Below, piece by piece: positions 51,389 through 58,970 of a DNA stretch of 64,000 nt. The notes under the pieces are model-generated. The model was not told the origin of the DNA. It was given only the letters and a program-made list of their open reading frames with translations, and did no database searches. A program made the translations under genes and the position numbers. The DNA is from Polyangiaceae bacterium (GTDB lineage: Bacteria; Myxococcota_A; Polyangia; Polyangiales; Polyangiaceae): assembly GCA_025937895.1 (NCBI GenBank), contig JAICQL010000005.1:1-64000 (forward strand). Reading direction: 5' to 3'. The stretch's first letter is position 1, and each line of letters opens with the position of its first letter.

Positions 51389-51489
51389 CCGCCCCGATAC
51401 GACGACCGGGTTTCCGTACTGCTTTAGCGCAGTTGCCGGTTATTGCACGCCGGCTGATGGCCGTTCAGGCGAGGTGCAGCTCGATAGGC

Positions 51490-53601
51490 TCAGTCCAGAC
51501 GGATGTTGAAGTCCACGGGACCAAAGCGCAGCTTGCCGCCGGGGCCGAGCGCCGTCCACGTGCCCGCAGGGATGCGGGAGTCATTGACGAACGTGCCGTT
51601 GTTGCTGCGCTCGTCGCGGATCCAGAGCTGACCCCCCTCCACCTTGAGCGTGGCGTGCACGCCCGAGACTCCGGGATCCGTCAGCAGCACGACGCACTTG
51701 CTGTCGTCGCGACCCGCGCGCACCTCACCCCCGGCCGGTACGGTGAACACGCCGGCCGCCCCCTGCAGGGTAGCCTGTGAGGCCGTGGGGCGGCGCGCCG
51801 GAGCGGCGCCGGGCATGGGGGCCGCGGGTTGTGCGCGGACCGGCGCCCTGCGCCCGCCGCCGCGCAGCACCACCACCACTAGCAGCGCCACCACGGTCGC
51901 AGCGAACAGCCCGCCCAGCGCCCACACCAGCGGGAAGGGTGCCGTCGTCGCCTTCAGCTCCAGGATGGTGTCTGCCGTGACGCCGCTGGTGCGCGCGGCC
52001 TTGTTGTCCACGATCACCAGGCGCGCCACCGCGCGCGAGCCAGAGCCGTGGATCAGCTTGTCAGAGTCCGGCGCCTCGAACTCCACGAAGGCATCGGCGG
52101 CCTCCACCGAGGTGCCGCGCATGCCCTGAGCCACCAGCTGCTTCTGCGCGCGGCGTGCCGACTCCAGATCCGCAGTCTTCAGATCGGCGGGCGGGGCGCT
52201 GCCGGCCGGCAAGAAGTAGACCTCGGCGCGCGACTTGTCGCCTCCCCAGCAGAAGTCGCCGAACACCTTGAAGCGACCCCCGGGGTACACGCCGTCACCC
52301 ACCTGCGCCTTGGTCTGCGCGGCGTCCACGTCCAGCGGCCAGCTCGAAGGATCGATGCCGATGGGCACGTCCTCGAAGGTGGTGTCACCCAGGATCGGCG
52401 GGTTGACGTTGTGGAAGACCAGCTTGAACGACTGCGTGATCTTGGGCGCGATGCAGCTCATCTTCCACTTCACCACGTGCATGGTGGCGAAGCGGCTGCG
52501 CACCGCGTTCACGATCTGGTCCGAGCGCTTGCCCTCGCCCTTGCGCACCACGCTGAAGAAGCCGCCAATCTGCGGATTGGCCAGGTTCTGCATGAAGTCG
52601 AAGGCGTTGTTCCGGAACTCGTCGTACGTGGAGTGCGGAAAGTAGATGCTGATGACCGGCACTGGCGTCTTGGGCAGCGCCGTGTTCTCGGGCGGGAAGC
52701 GCCCGGTGGTCATGTACCTGGAGAGCTCCAGCGCGCCGGGGCCGCTGGTGGATGGATCGGTGCCGCCGAAGCCGCTCGACAGCACCACCATGGCCTGGTG
52801 CATCGGCACGTTCACGCCGCCGACGTTGCCCAGCGCCTTGAAGGCGTCCGTGGCCGCCGTCTTGATGATGGTCAAGAGCGCCCGGTTGCGGCCCTGGCTC
52901 GGGTAGGGATCCTTGAGCGAGTCGATCAGCTTGGTGGCCTGAGACTGCTTTGCCGTGGGCAGCCACTGCGAGTCGCGCACGACCTGGCGGTCGTTGAAGA
53001 ACATCACGTTGACGATGTCATTGGGCCCCATCGCCGCGACGAAGCGCGAGGCCAAGGTGCGTGCGTCCTGAAAGCCGGCGCCCATGCGCGAGTCAGCGTC
53101 CACCAGGATCAGCCAGGCCGTACCCACCCCGGGCTCACGCCCGCTCTCGCCCCACTTGGCGTGGCTGATGTACTTGGCCGGCCGATCCATGTCGTCCACG
53201 CTGACGGCGAAGATGGCGTTCTTCGCCGGGAAGGGGAACGACTGGTACAGGGCGTTGGGGCGCTCCAGCGCCTCGCTCATGCAGCCCAGCTGCGCGTCAC
53301 CGGTGAGGCGCGCGCAATCGGCCACTGCCTCGCTGATGCGCTTGCTCTGCGAGACCTCGATCACGGTGGTGATGATCGGGTCGCCGCTGTCCAGGCTGGC
53401 GCGCGGATCCACGCGCAGCAGCTTGGCCTCGGGCGCGGCCAGCGCCGGCACCGTGCCCAGCAAGACGAGCAGCGCCGTGCACACGCCGAGCGCCCGGGAG
53501 AAGCCGGCGCGGCGCTGCGCTGCTCCAGCGAGCGGGCTCAGCGCAGCTGCGATGAGGGCGTGCAACGGCGTAGCGACGAAGTGCAGGGTCAATGAACGCA
53601 T
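51490..53601 (-). CDS. VWA-like domain, transmembrane and FHA protein
   Basis: 703 aa. An N-terminal signal (~35-58, ALGVCTALLVLLGTVPALAA) precedes a long extracytoplasmic region with a VWA-like fold (~150-370: AWLILVDADSRMGAGFQDAR, DIVNVMFFNDRQVV, QAMVVLSSGFGGTDP). The usual DxSxS metal motif is altered (DADSR). A membrane helix near 565-590 (LVWALGGLFAATVVALLVVVV) leads to a basic linker and a C-terminal FHA domain (~615-703: VRAGRDDSKCVVLLTDPGVSGVHATL, SNNGTFVNDSRIP). The FHA part is therefore cytoplasmic, making a membrane-spanning link between an outside adhesion-like domain and inside phosphothreonine reading. Confidence 0.85.
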   Translation of the reverse strand: MRSLTLHFVATPLHALIAAALSPLAGAAQRRAGFSRALGVCTALLVLLGTVPALAAPEAKLLRVDPRASLDSGDPIITTVIEVSQSKRISEAVADCARLTGDAQLGCMSEALERPNALYQSFPFPAKNAIFAVSVDDMDRPAKYISHAKWGESGREPGVGTAWLILVDADSRMGAGFQDARTLASRFVAAMGPNDIVNVMFFNDRQVVRDSQWLPTAKQSQATKLIDSLKDPYPSQGRNRALLTIIKTAATDAFKALGNVGGVNVPMHQAMVVLSSGFGGTDPSTSGPGALELSRYMTTGRFPPENTALPKTPVPVISIYFPHSTYDEFRNNAFDFMQNLANPQIGGFFSVVRKGEGKRSDQIVNAVRSRFATMHVVKWKMSCIAPKITQSFKLVFHNVNPPILGDTTFEDVPIGIDPSSWPLDVDAAQTKAQVGDGVYPGGRFKVFGDFCWGGDKSRAEVYFLPAGSAPPADLKTADLESARRAQKQLVAQGMRGTSVEAADAFVEFEAPDSDKLIHGSGSRAVARLVIVDNKAARTSGVTADTILELKATTAPFPLVWALGGLFAATVVALLVVVVLRGGGRRAPVRAQPAAPMPGAAPARRPTASQATLQGAAGVFTVPAGGEVRAGRDDSKCVVLLTDPGVSGVHATLKVEGGQLWIRDERSNNGTFVNDSRIPAGTWTALGPGGKLRFGPVDFNIRLD

Positions 53602-53625
53602 CACGCTATCCTGATGTGTGTGGTC

Positions 53626-54312
53626 TCAGCCGGGTCCGGCAGGCGCGCCCGGGATCGGGTAGTTGGACTCGATCACCTTGATCACGGTGTTGAACAGTCC
53701 AAAGCGAACACGGTCGCCGTCGCGCAGCTCCCAGCGCTGCCCTGCGGCGAGCGGGTTGTCGTTGACGAAGGTGCCGTTGGTGCTGTGGTTGTCTTCCACC
53801 ACGACCCGGCCCGGGCGGGCCAGCGCGAGCAGCACGGCGTGCAACGAGGAGGTGGTGGGGTGAGCGATCTCGATCTGAACGCTGCTGGCTGCGCCCTGAC
53901 GGCCCACGATGTTGCGCCCCTGATGGATGGGCCAGTACTGGCCGAGCTCCAGATTATCGAAGCTCACCAGAAAGCCGACCAGCACGCGCGGTGCATCGGC
54001 TGGCACCTCCAGCAGGCGCACGCCACCCACGGGCTCGTGGCTGCCCGATGGCGGACGATTGATCGGCAACCTTGCCCCCGGTGGCACCGCGGGAGGCGGA
54101 GGTAGACCTGCGCCGCCCACGGGCGGGGGCGGCAGGCCGCTAGCCACGGGCGGAAATTGGGCTGCTGCGGGCGGTGGCGCCAGCGGCGCTCGCGCCTCTC
54201 CCGAGGGCCATCCCACGGCTGGCGGCGCGCCAACCAGGGGAGCGCCACAGACCACGCAAAACCTCGCGCTGGGCTGGTTGGGCTCGCCGCACTGGTGGCA
54301 GTCACGCATCAT
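53626..54312 (-). CDS. Zinc-ribbon and FHA domain protein
   Basis: 228 aa. Residues ~4-25 form a double zinc ribbon (DCHQCGEPNQPSARFCVVCGAPL). A Pro-rich linker with repeated GLPPPP units runs to ~90. The FHA domain (~110-215) has GRNIVGRQGAASSVQIEIAHPTTSSLHAVLLAL and STNGTFVNDNPL. No catalytic motif: it is a likely phosphothreonine adaptor. First gene of the operon; 24 bp to the VWA-FHA gene. It starts ATGATG, and the second Met could also be used. Confidence 0.88.
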   Translation of the reverse strand: MMRDCHQCGEPNQPSARFCVVCGAPLVGAPPAVGWPSGEARAPLAPPPAAAQFPPVASGLPPPPVGGAGLPPPPAVPPGARLPINRPPSGSHEPVGGVRLLEVPADAPRVLVGFLVSFDNLELGQYWPIHQGRNIVGRQGAASSVQIEIAHPTTSSLHAVLLALARPGRVVVEDNHSTNGTFVNDNPLAAGQRWELRDGDRVRFGLFNTVIKVIESNYPIPGAPAGPG

Positions 54313-54566
54313 TAAGCAACCCGCCCGGACGCTTCAACTGTACGGTGGATTGCCAGAGAGCATAACCGCGAGACCCTGGCCGCGGCCAGCATCCATCACG
54401 CTTCTTCGCGGTTGCTGCGTTCCCCCCTGTGTCCCGCGAAGGCTGTCGTCAGCGCGGGCTGCTACCGCGGCTCAGCCTTCGCGAGTATCACGCTCGCGAG
54501 TGGGGCCCTCGCGAGCATGGACGACGGCGAATGATAGACGAGGCGAATATAAAACGACGCGAAGGC
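54313..54566. other. Structured spacer between rplS and the FHA operon
   Basis: 254 bp. It contains CGCGAAGGCT at 54435-54444 and 54558-54567 and its reverse complement at 54474-54483, giving two mutually exclusive hairpins. CTCGCGAG, itself palindromic, occurs at 54493-54500 and 54508-54515. AT-rich GAATATAAAACG lies near 54545. It probably carries the rplS terminator and the FHA operon promoter on the minus strand. Confidence 0.5.
54435..54483 (-). terminator. Long hairpin downstream of rplS
   Basis: CGCGAAGGCTG (54435-54445) is perfectly complementary to CAGCCTTCGCG (54473-54483), and the interior (AGCGCGG with CCGCGGCT) can also pair imperfectly. No T-tract on either strand, so termination is inferred from position. 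Confidence 0.45.
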
Positions 54567-54920
54567 TCAGCGGTCGTTCAAGTCGCGCACGCGCGAGGCC
54601 TTGCCCCGCAGATCGCGCAAGTAGAACAGACGCGCGCGCCGCACCACACCGCGCGAGACCAGCTCGATCTTGTCGAGGCGGGGCGTGTGCAGCATGAAGG
54701 TGCGCTCCACGCCGACGCCGAAGCTGGTCTTGCGCACGGTCACGGTGCTGCGGGCACCGGCGCGATGGCGCTTCACGACCACGCCCTTGAACACCTGCAC
54801 GCGCAGCTTGTCGCCCTCGACGATGCGGTAGTGCACGGCAACGGTGTCACCCACCCGGAACTCCGGGTGATCGGTACGCAGGTTGGCGGCCTCGAGCTGG
54901 GCAATTTTGCTTGTAATCAT
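54567..54920 (-). CDS. rplS: 50S ribosomal protein L19
   Basis: 117 aa, normal length. [60 protein letters not shown] and [18 protein letters not shown] are the L19 signatures. It sits at the 30S-50S interface. The usual rpsP-rimM-trmD neighbours are absent in this window; instead it is divergent from rplC. Confidence 0.97.
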   Translation of the reverse strand: MITSKIAQLEAANLRTDHPEFRVGDTVAVHYRIVEGDKLRVQVFKGVVVKRHRAGARSTVTVRKTSFGVGVERTFMLHTPRLDKIELVSRGVVRRARLFYLRDLRGKASRVRDLNDR

Positions 54921-55386
54921 GGTCTTTTACCGAAAGAAGCCGAGGGCGTGAGCCAGGGTGCTCACGCGCGCGGTTGCTCCGGAGAATCCGTCCGGAGCCG
55001 ACGGTCGAGGGCCGGGGCCGAGCTTTCCGAGGAGGCTTCCAGGGAGAATGGCTGGCCACCCGCGTCCCGAGCGAGCGGGGCGTGCATTATGCAGGCAGAC
55101 CAACGGCAGTCAACGCATTCCGCTTTGCTGGGGCCGTTATCTGCGGCAGTCATCGGAGGCCTCTATCCAACCTCGTAGGTGGCAGGCGGCCCCCCGGCCA
55201 GGCCGAGCTCTAGTAATGATCGGCCGCTTGGCTGGTGACGCGGCACCCGGCGCCAGTCAAACCAGGGATACAAACGGTGCATGGAGTTGCTTGACGATCC
55301 CGGGGCAGGGCGTTAAACGACGCGCCCGCCTCGGTAAGGGCTGCAGTTTAGCCCAGGGCCGAGCCCATACGTGGAGCGCACGAACG
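54921..55386. other. Intergenic region between divergent rplS and rplC
   Basis: 466 bp with no convincing gene. A possible promoter for rplC is TTGACG (55291-55296) and TTAAAC (55313-55318) with a 16-base spacer. Long leader regions are common for ribosomal protein genes and could bind L3 or L19, but I recognise no known motif. Confidence 0.45.
55291..55318 (+). promoter_or_regulatory. Possible rplC promoter
   Basis: TTGACG, 16-base spacer, TTAAAC; the -35 matches consensus at five of six bases, the -10 is poor. It is about 70 bp before the rplC ATG. Confidence 0.35.
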
Positions 55387-56055
55387 ATGAACCAGTATCC
55401 CGGCGTAGTTGGCCGCAAGCTTGGCATGACTCAGCTGATTGCGGAGGACGGGACGGTAGCCTCTTGCACCGTGATCGAGGCGCGCGCCGTCGTCGTGGGC
55501 AAGCGCACCGCCGAGAAAGACGGCTATGACGCCCTGATCCTGGGCATCGACGACGTGAAGGAGAAGCACCTGAGCAAGGCAGTGCTCGGTAGCTTCAAGG
55601 CCAAGAACATCGAGCCCAAGCGCATTCAGCGCGAGTTCCGCTGCACCGCCGAGTACGCGGCCACGGTGGAGGTCGGGCAGGCCCTGGCGCTCGATCAGCT
55701 GTTCGAGGCGGGTCAGTTTCTGGACGTGGCGGGTATCTCGCGCGGCCGCGGGTTTCAGGGCGTGGTGCGCCGGCACAAGTTCGCTGGTGCCGTGCAGACG
55801 CACGGTACGCACGAGTATCGCCGGCACGGCGGCTCGATCGGTACGAATATGACCCCCGGTCGCACCAAGCTCGGCATGAAGATGCCGGGGCAGATGGGCA
55901 ACGTGCGCGTCAGCGTGCTGAACCAGAAGGTGGCCAAGGTCATCCCGGAGCAGCACCTGGTGCTGATCTACGGCGGTGTGCCGGGCGCAAAGGGCACCGT
56001 GGTCGAGCTGCGTGGCGCCATCAAGCGCCGTGGCGGCCGCGTCGCCGCCAAGTAA
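55387..56055 (+). CDS. rplC: 50S ribosomal protein L3, outside the S10 operon
   Basis: 222 aa. GVVGRKLGMTQLIAEDGTV, then DVAGISRGRGFQGVVRRHKF, THGTHEYRRHGGSIGTNMTPGRT and GMKMPGQMGNVRVSVLNQKV with the Gln that PrmB methylates in L3. L3 is normally second in the S10 operon (rpsJ-rplC-rplD); here no rplD or other ribosomal gene follows. It is therefore either a relocated single copy or a second L3 gene. The next genes are RNA methyltransferases. Confidence 0.95.
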   Translation: MNQYPGVVGRKLGMTQLIAEDGTVASCTVIEARAVVVGKRTAEKDGYDALILGIDDVKEKHLSKAVLGSFKAKNIEPKRIQREFRCTAEYAATVEVGQALALDQLFEAGQFLDVAGISRGRGFQGVVRRHKFAGAVQTHGTHEYRRHGGSIGTNMTPGRTKLGMKMPGQMGNVRVSVLNQKVAKVIPEQHLVLIYGGVPGAKGTVVELRGAIKRRGGRVAAK

Positions 56056-56149
56056 GCGCGCCAGGTCACGGGCGCTCGCGCAGCCCGTCTCTCGCAGCCC
56101 GGTGCGCCCATGCTGACGAACGCCCGAACGCCGTGCCCGGTGAGCCGGC

Positions 56150-57739
56150 ATGGCGTTTGACGCGCTTCGACGCCCGTGGTCCGATCGTCGTACCCTGTAT
56201 CGCGACGAGCGCGGCGTCTTCGTAGACAAGCCGGCGGGTGTTGCTTGCTCGGCGGTTGCTTGCTCTGCGCAGCCTGGTTCCACCGATGTCGCGGCTGCCG
56301 CGGAGCACACGGGCTGGGATCTGGCGGCGCGCCTGCGTGCGCACGGGTTGCCGGAGCTCGTTCCCGCGGCGCCCCTGCCGCTGCCCGCGTCCGGGGTTAC
56401 CCTGCTGGTGCCGTCGGGCGCACCGCTGCCCAGGGCGGGTGAGCTGCCGCCAGCGCTCTCCCGGCTGAGCTACGTGCTGGGCGTGGAGGACTGCTCGCTG
56501 CTGCCGCAGGGGCTGCTCCCCGCGGGGCCCACCGGCAACATCGAATACCAGGTCTGGCGGCGGCGCGGCCGTCGCGCTCTGCTGCGCGCGCAGGCTGCTC
56601 TGACGGCGGAGCGTGTTGTCGCCGCTTTCGCCAACGCCGGCGCGCCAGTGATCGGCAGTGAGCCGGAGCCCACGGCCACGCGCTGGCTATTGCACGTCGA
56701 GCGTGCGGAAGGAGCAGGCTGCGATGTTCGCGCAGCGCTGCCGGCGGAGCTCGAGAGCTGGCTGGCGGGGGAGCCCCAGGGCGCGCCACGGCGGCTGGAG
56801 CAGGCGCTCGAGCTGGCCGCTCCGGTGCGAGCGCGCTTGCTCGCCGGGCAGGATGCTCAGCGCCTGCTGGCAGAGGGCGCGGGGGAGATCGCGGGGGTCA
56901 ACGTCGACCGCTACGGTGACTACGCGGTGCTGGAGCTGTCGAGCGAGGAGGCCTGGGCCGAGCGCGAGCGCATGGCGGAGTGTCTGCTGGCTCACGGCGC
57001 CAGGGGCGTGTACCTGAAGCGCCGCTTGCGAGTCGATCTGCGCAAGCAAGAGCGCACGGAGCTCGCGCCCTCCTTGCCGGTGCGCGGCAGCGCGGCGCCA
57101 GAGGCGCTGCTGGTGAGGAACGGCGCGCTGGCCTTCTGGGTGCGGCTGGGTGAAGGGCTGGGGACCGGGCTCTTCCTCGATCAGCGCCAGAACTGGGAGC
57201 GCGTGCAGCGCCGGGTACGGGGGGCCACCGTGCTCAACCTGTTCAGTCACACCGGCGCCTTCAGCGTGGCCGCTGGCGCGGGCGGCGCTGCTGCTTGCAC
57301 GAGCGTCGATCTATCCAAGCGCGCGCTGACCCGCCTGGCGGCAAACCTGGAGCTGAACGGGCTATCCGGGCCGAGCCAGCGCCTGCTGCCTGCCGATGTG
57401 TTGCAGTGGCTTGGACGGGCGCGCCGCGGCCAGCAGCGCTTCGACTGGATCGTGCTGGATCCGCCCAGCTTTGGCACACGCCGCCGCGGCGTGTTGCAGG
57501 CGGAACACGACTACCAGGGGCTGGTGGCGAGCTGCCTGGAGCTGCTGGCACCCGGCGGGGCGCTGCTCTGTGTATCGCACCAGCGCGGCCTCTCCGCTGC
57601 GGACTTGAGCCAGCTGGTGCGAACGGCGTTGGTGGCGCGCGGGCGCTCTGGCCGTGTAACGAGCTGGCTGGGGGGCTGGGACGACGCGACGCTGCCGGGT
57701 GTCAGCGGTACCAAGAGCGTGCTAGCCCAGCTGGCATGA
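56150..57739 (+). CDS. RlmI-like RNA methyltransferase with a pseudouridine-synthase-like N-terminal region
   Basis: 529 aa. The N-terminal ~190 residues open YRDERGVFVDKPAGVACS, like the start of RluA-family pseudouridine synthases, but the HRLDxxTSG catalytic-Asp motif is absent, so this part is probably a binding domain or degenerate. The C-terminal ~300 residues are RlmI/RlmK-like: VNVDRYGDYAVLELS (PUA-side), VRLGEGLGTGLFLDQRQNW, VLNLFSHTGAFSVAAGAGGA, SVDLSKRALTRLAANLELNG and VLDPPSFGTRRRG with the catalytic loop. The product is probably m5C in 23S rRNA. It is followed by rlmE with an ATGA overlap. Confidence 0.85.
   Translation: MAFDALRRPWSDRRTLYRDERGVFVDKPAGVACSAVACSAQPGSTDVAAAAEHTGWDLAARLRAHGLPELVPAAPLPLPASGVTLLVPSGAPLPRAGELPPALSRLSYVLGVEDCSLLPQGLLPAGPTGNIEYQVWRRRGRRALLRAQAALTAERVVAAFANAGAPVIGSEPEPTATRWLLHVERAEGAGCDVRAALPAELESWLAGEPQGAPRRLEQALELAAPVRARLLAGQDAQRLLAEGAGEIAGVNVDRYGDYAVLELSSEEAWAERERMAECLLAHGARGVYLKRRLRVDLRKQERTELAPSLPVRGSAAPEALLVRNGALAFWVRLGEGLGTGLFLDQRQNWERVQRRVRGATVLNLFSHTGAFSVAAGAGGAAACTSVDLSKRALTRLAANLELNGLSGPSQRLLPADVLQWLGRARRGQQRFDWIVLDPPSFGTRRRGVLQAEHDYQGLVASCLELLAPGGALLCVSHQRGLSAADLSQLVRTALVARGRSGRVTSWLGGWDDATLPGVSGTKSVLAQLA
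56240..56269. repeat. 15-bp repeat, 2 copies, in the methyltransferase N-terminus
   Basis: GTTGCTTGCTCGGCG and GTTGCTTGCTCTGCG in tandem, encoding a duplicated Val-Ala-Cys-Ser-Ala. Confidence 0.8.
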
Positions 57740-58389
57740 GCCGCAAGCCCAACGACTACGCCCAGCCGGATCGCTTCACGCGTGCGGCCAAGGCCGCCGG
57801 TTACCCGGCGCGCAGCGTGTTCAAGCTGGAGGAGATCCAGAAGCGCTTCCGCCTGTTTCGCGCGGGGCAGAAGGTGCTGGATCTGGGCGCGGCCCCCGGA
57901 TCATGGACGTTGTACGCCAGCCGCGAGGTGGGGCCAGCGGGGCGCGTGCTCGCCGTCGATCTGTCCGAGATGGGCGCTGGGATGCCGGCGAACGTCAGCG
58001 CGCGCCAGCTGGACGTGATGCAAGCGGGCCGCGCCGAGCTCGGTGATCTGGCGCCGTACCAGGTGGTGCTGAGTGACATGGCGCCGCGCACCAGCGGCTC
58101 GAAGACGCGCGACCAGGCGCTCAGCTACGAGCTCTGCCAGCGCGCGGTTGCCGTGGCGGACGAGCTGGCTGGGAAGGACTCGCACATCGTGCTCAAGCTG
58201 TTCATGAGCCCGGACTTCAAGGCGCTCGAGCAGGCGCTGCGTGCTCGCTATGCGGAGTGCCGCACGGTGCGCCCCGCCGCCACTCGCAGCCAGAGCAGCG
58301 AGGTTTTTCTGGTGGGGCTGCGTCGCCTGGAGGCCTCGGCACCGTCGCCCGCCGCTGGCGGTGCGCCTGCCGAGCCAGACGTGCGCTGA
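57736..58389 (+). CDS. rlmE: 23S rRNA 2'-O-uridine methyltransferase (FtsJ)
   Basis: 217 aa. RFTRAAKAAGYPARSVFKLEEIQKRF with the catalytic Lys, KVLDLGAAPGSWT (SAM loop), VVLSDMAPRTSG (catalytic Asp), HIVLKLFMSPDF (catalytic Lys) and SQSSEVFLVG (catalytic Glu): the full K-D-K-E set. It methylates U2552 of 23S rRNA (E. coli numbering) late in 50S assembly. The last ~20 residues are a low-complexity extension. Translation is coupled to the upstream methyltransferase. Confidence 0.95.
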   Translation: MSRKPNDYAQPDRFTRAAKAAGYPARSVFKLEEIQKRFRLFRAGQKVLDLGAAPGSWTLYASREVGPAGRVLAVDLSEMGAGMPANVSARQLDVMQAGRAELGDLAPYQVVLSDMAPRTSGSKTRDQALSYELCQRAVAVADELAGKDSHIVLKLFMSPDFKALEQALRARYAECRTVRPAATRSQSSEVFLVGLRRLEASAPSPAAGGAPAEPDVR

Positions 58390-58970
58390 ATCCGGTAACG
58401 TTTCCAGGTCTGCGAACACCCGTAGCGCTCCTGGTGCAACACACGTGAGACACGCCAGGGCACTGTAGGTCCAGGTGTGAGCCGCGCTGCGGCAGTTCGT
58501 CGAGGCTACGCAAGCCGTATCAGCTCGGAAAAAATCGTGATCGCTCGGGCAAGTTGTTGCATGCGCCGCGCGCGCCTTCGGCAGCAGGGCTCGAAGATTC
58601 GCGCCAGGGAGGTGAAGGCGGCCGGCAACTTTCTCTGGCACCCGAATAGTTCATGTCGAGTGAGCGCGCTGCGCGTCAGCGCGGCGCACCAAGTCGCCAT
58701 TCTCGCAGGGCGCGCTTCATCGGCGCAGCGCGCCGTGCGAGCACAGTGCTCCGGTGCCGTGCAACAGCCGCGCTGCAGCAGCGTGGAAGGGCCGAAAAAT
58801 CCGCCGATCCGGCGCCAGACAACGAGCCTGCGTCGCCGGCCAGCAGCGCGCGAAAGCGGCACTACCAGTGGGCTCGCCGCCAGCAGCCTTGCTCACTGCG
58901 GTCTCCGTTGTTACCGTTATGACGTTCGTCCTGGCTTCCCGCTGGCTCGCGGCTGATGGAGGAAGGCACG
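58390..58970. other. Long intergenic region before the Ig-like lipoprotein gene
   Basis: 581 bp without a convincing gene; short open frames here have off-frame codon composition. A hairpin CGCGCTG-CGCGT-CAGCGCG lies at 58665-58683. The ribosome-binding site GGAGGAAGG is at its right end (58957-58967). It may hold the rlmE terminator and a promoter, which I cannot locate. Confidence 0.45.

Noticed and set aside
54400-54490. Possible small SRP RNA or other structured RNA on the minus strand
   Set aside because: The hairpin is real, but the conserved SRP loop sequences (GGAAG and AGCA in the right positions) are not found.
58477-58956. Open frame of 159 codons before the Ig-like lipoprotein gene
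   Set aside because: Ser/Arg/Ala-rich composition, no ribosome-binding site and no motif; its codon positions do not show the usual high third-position GC.
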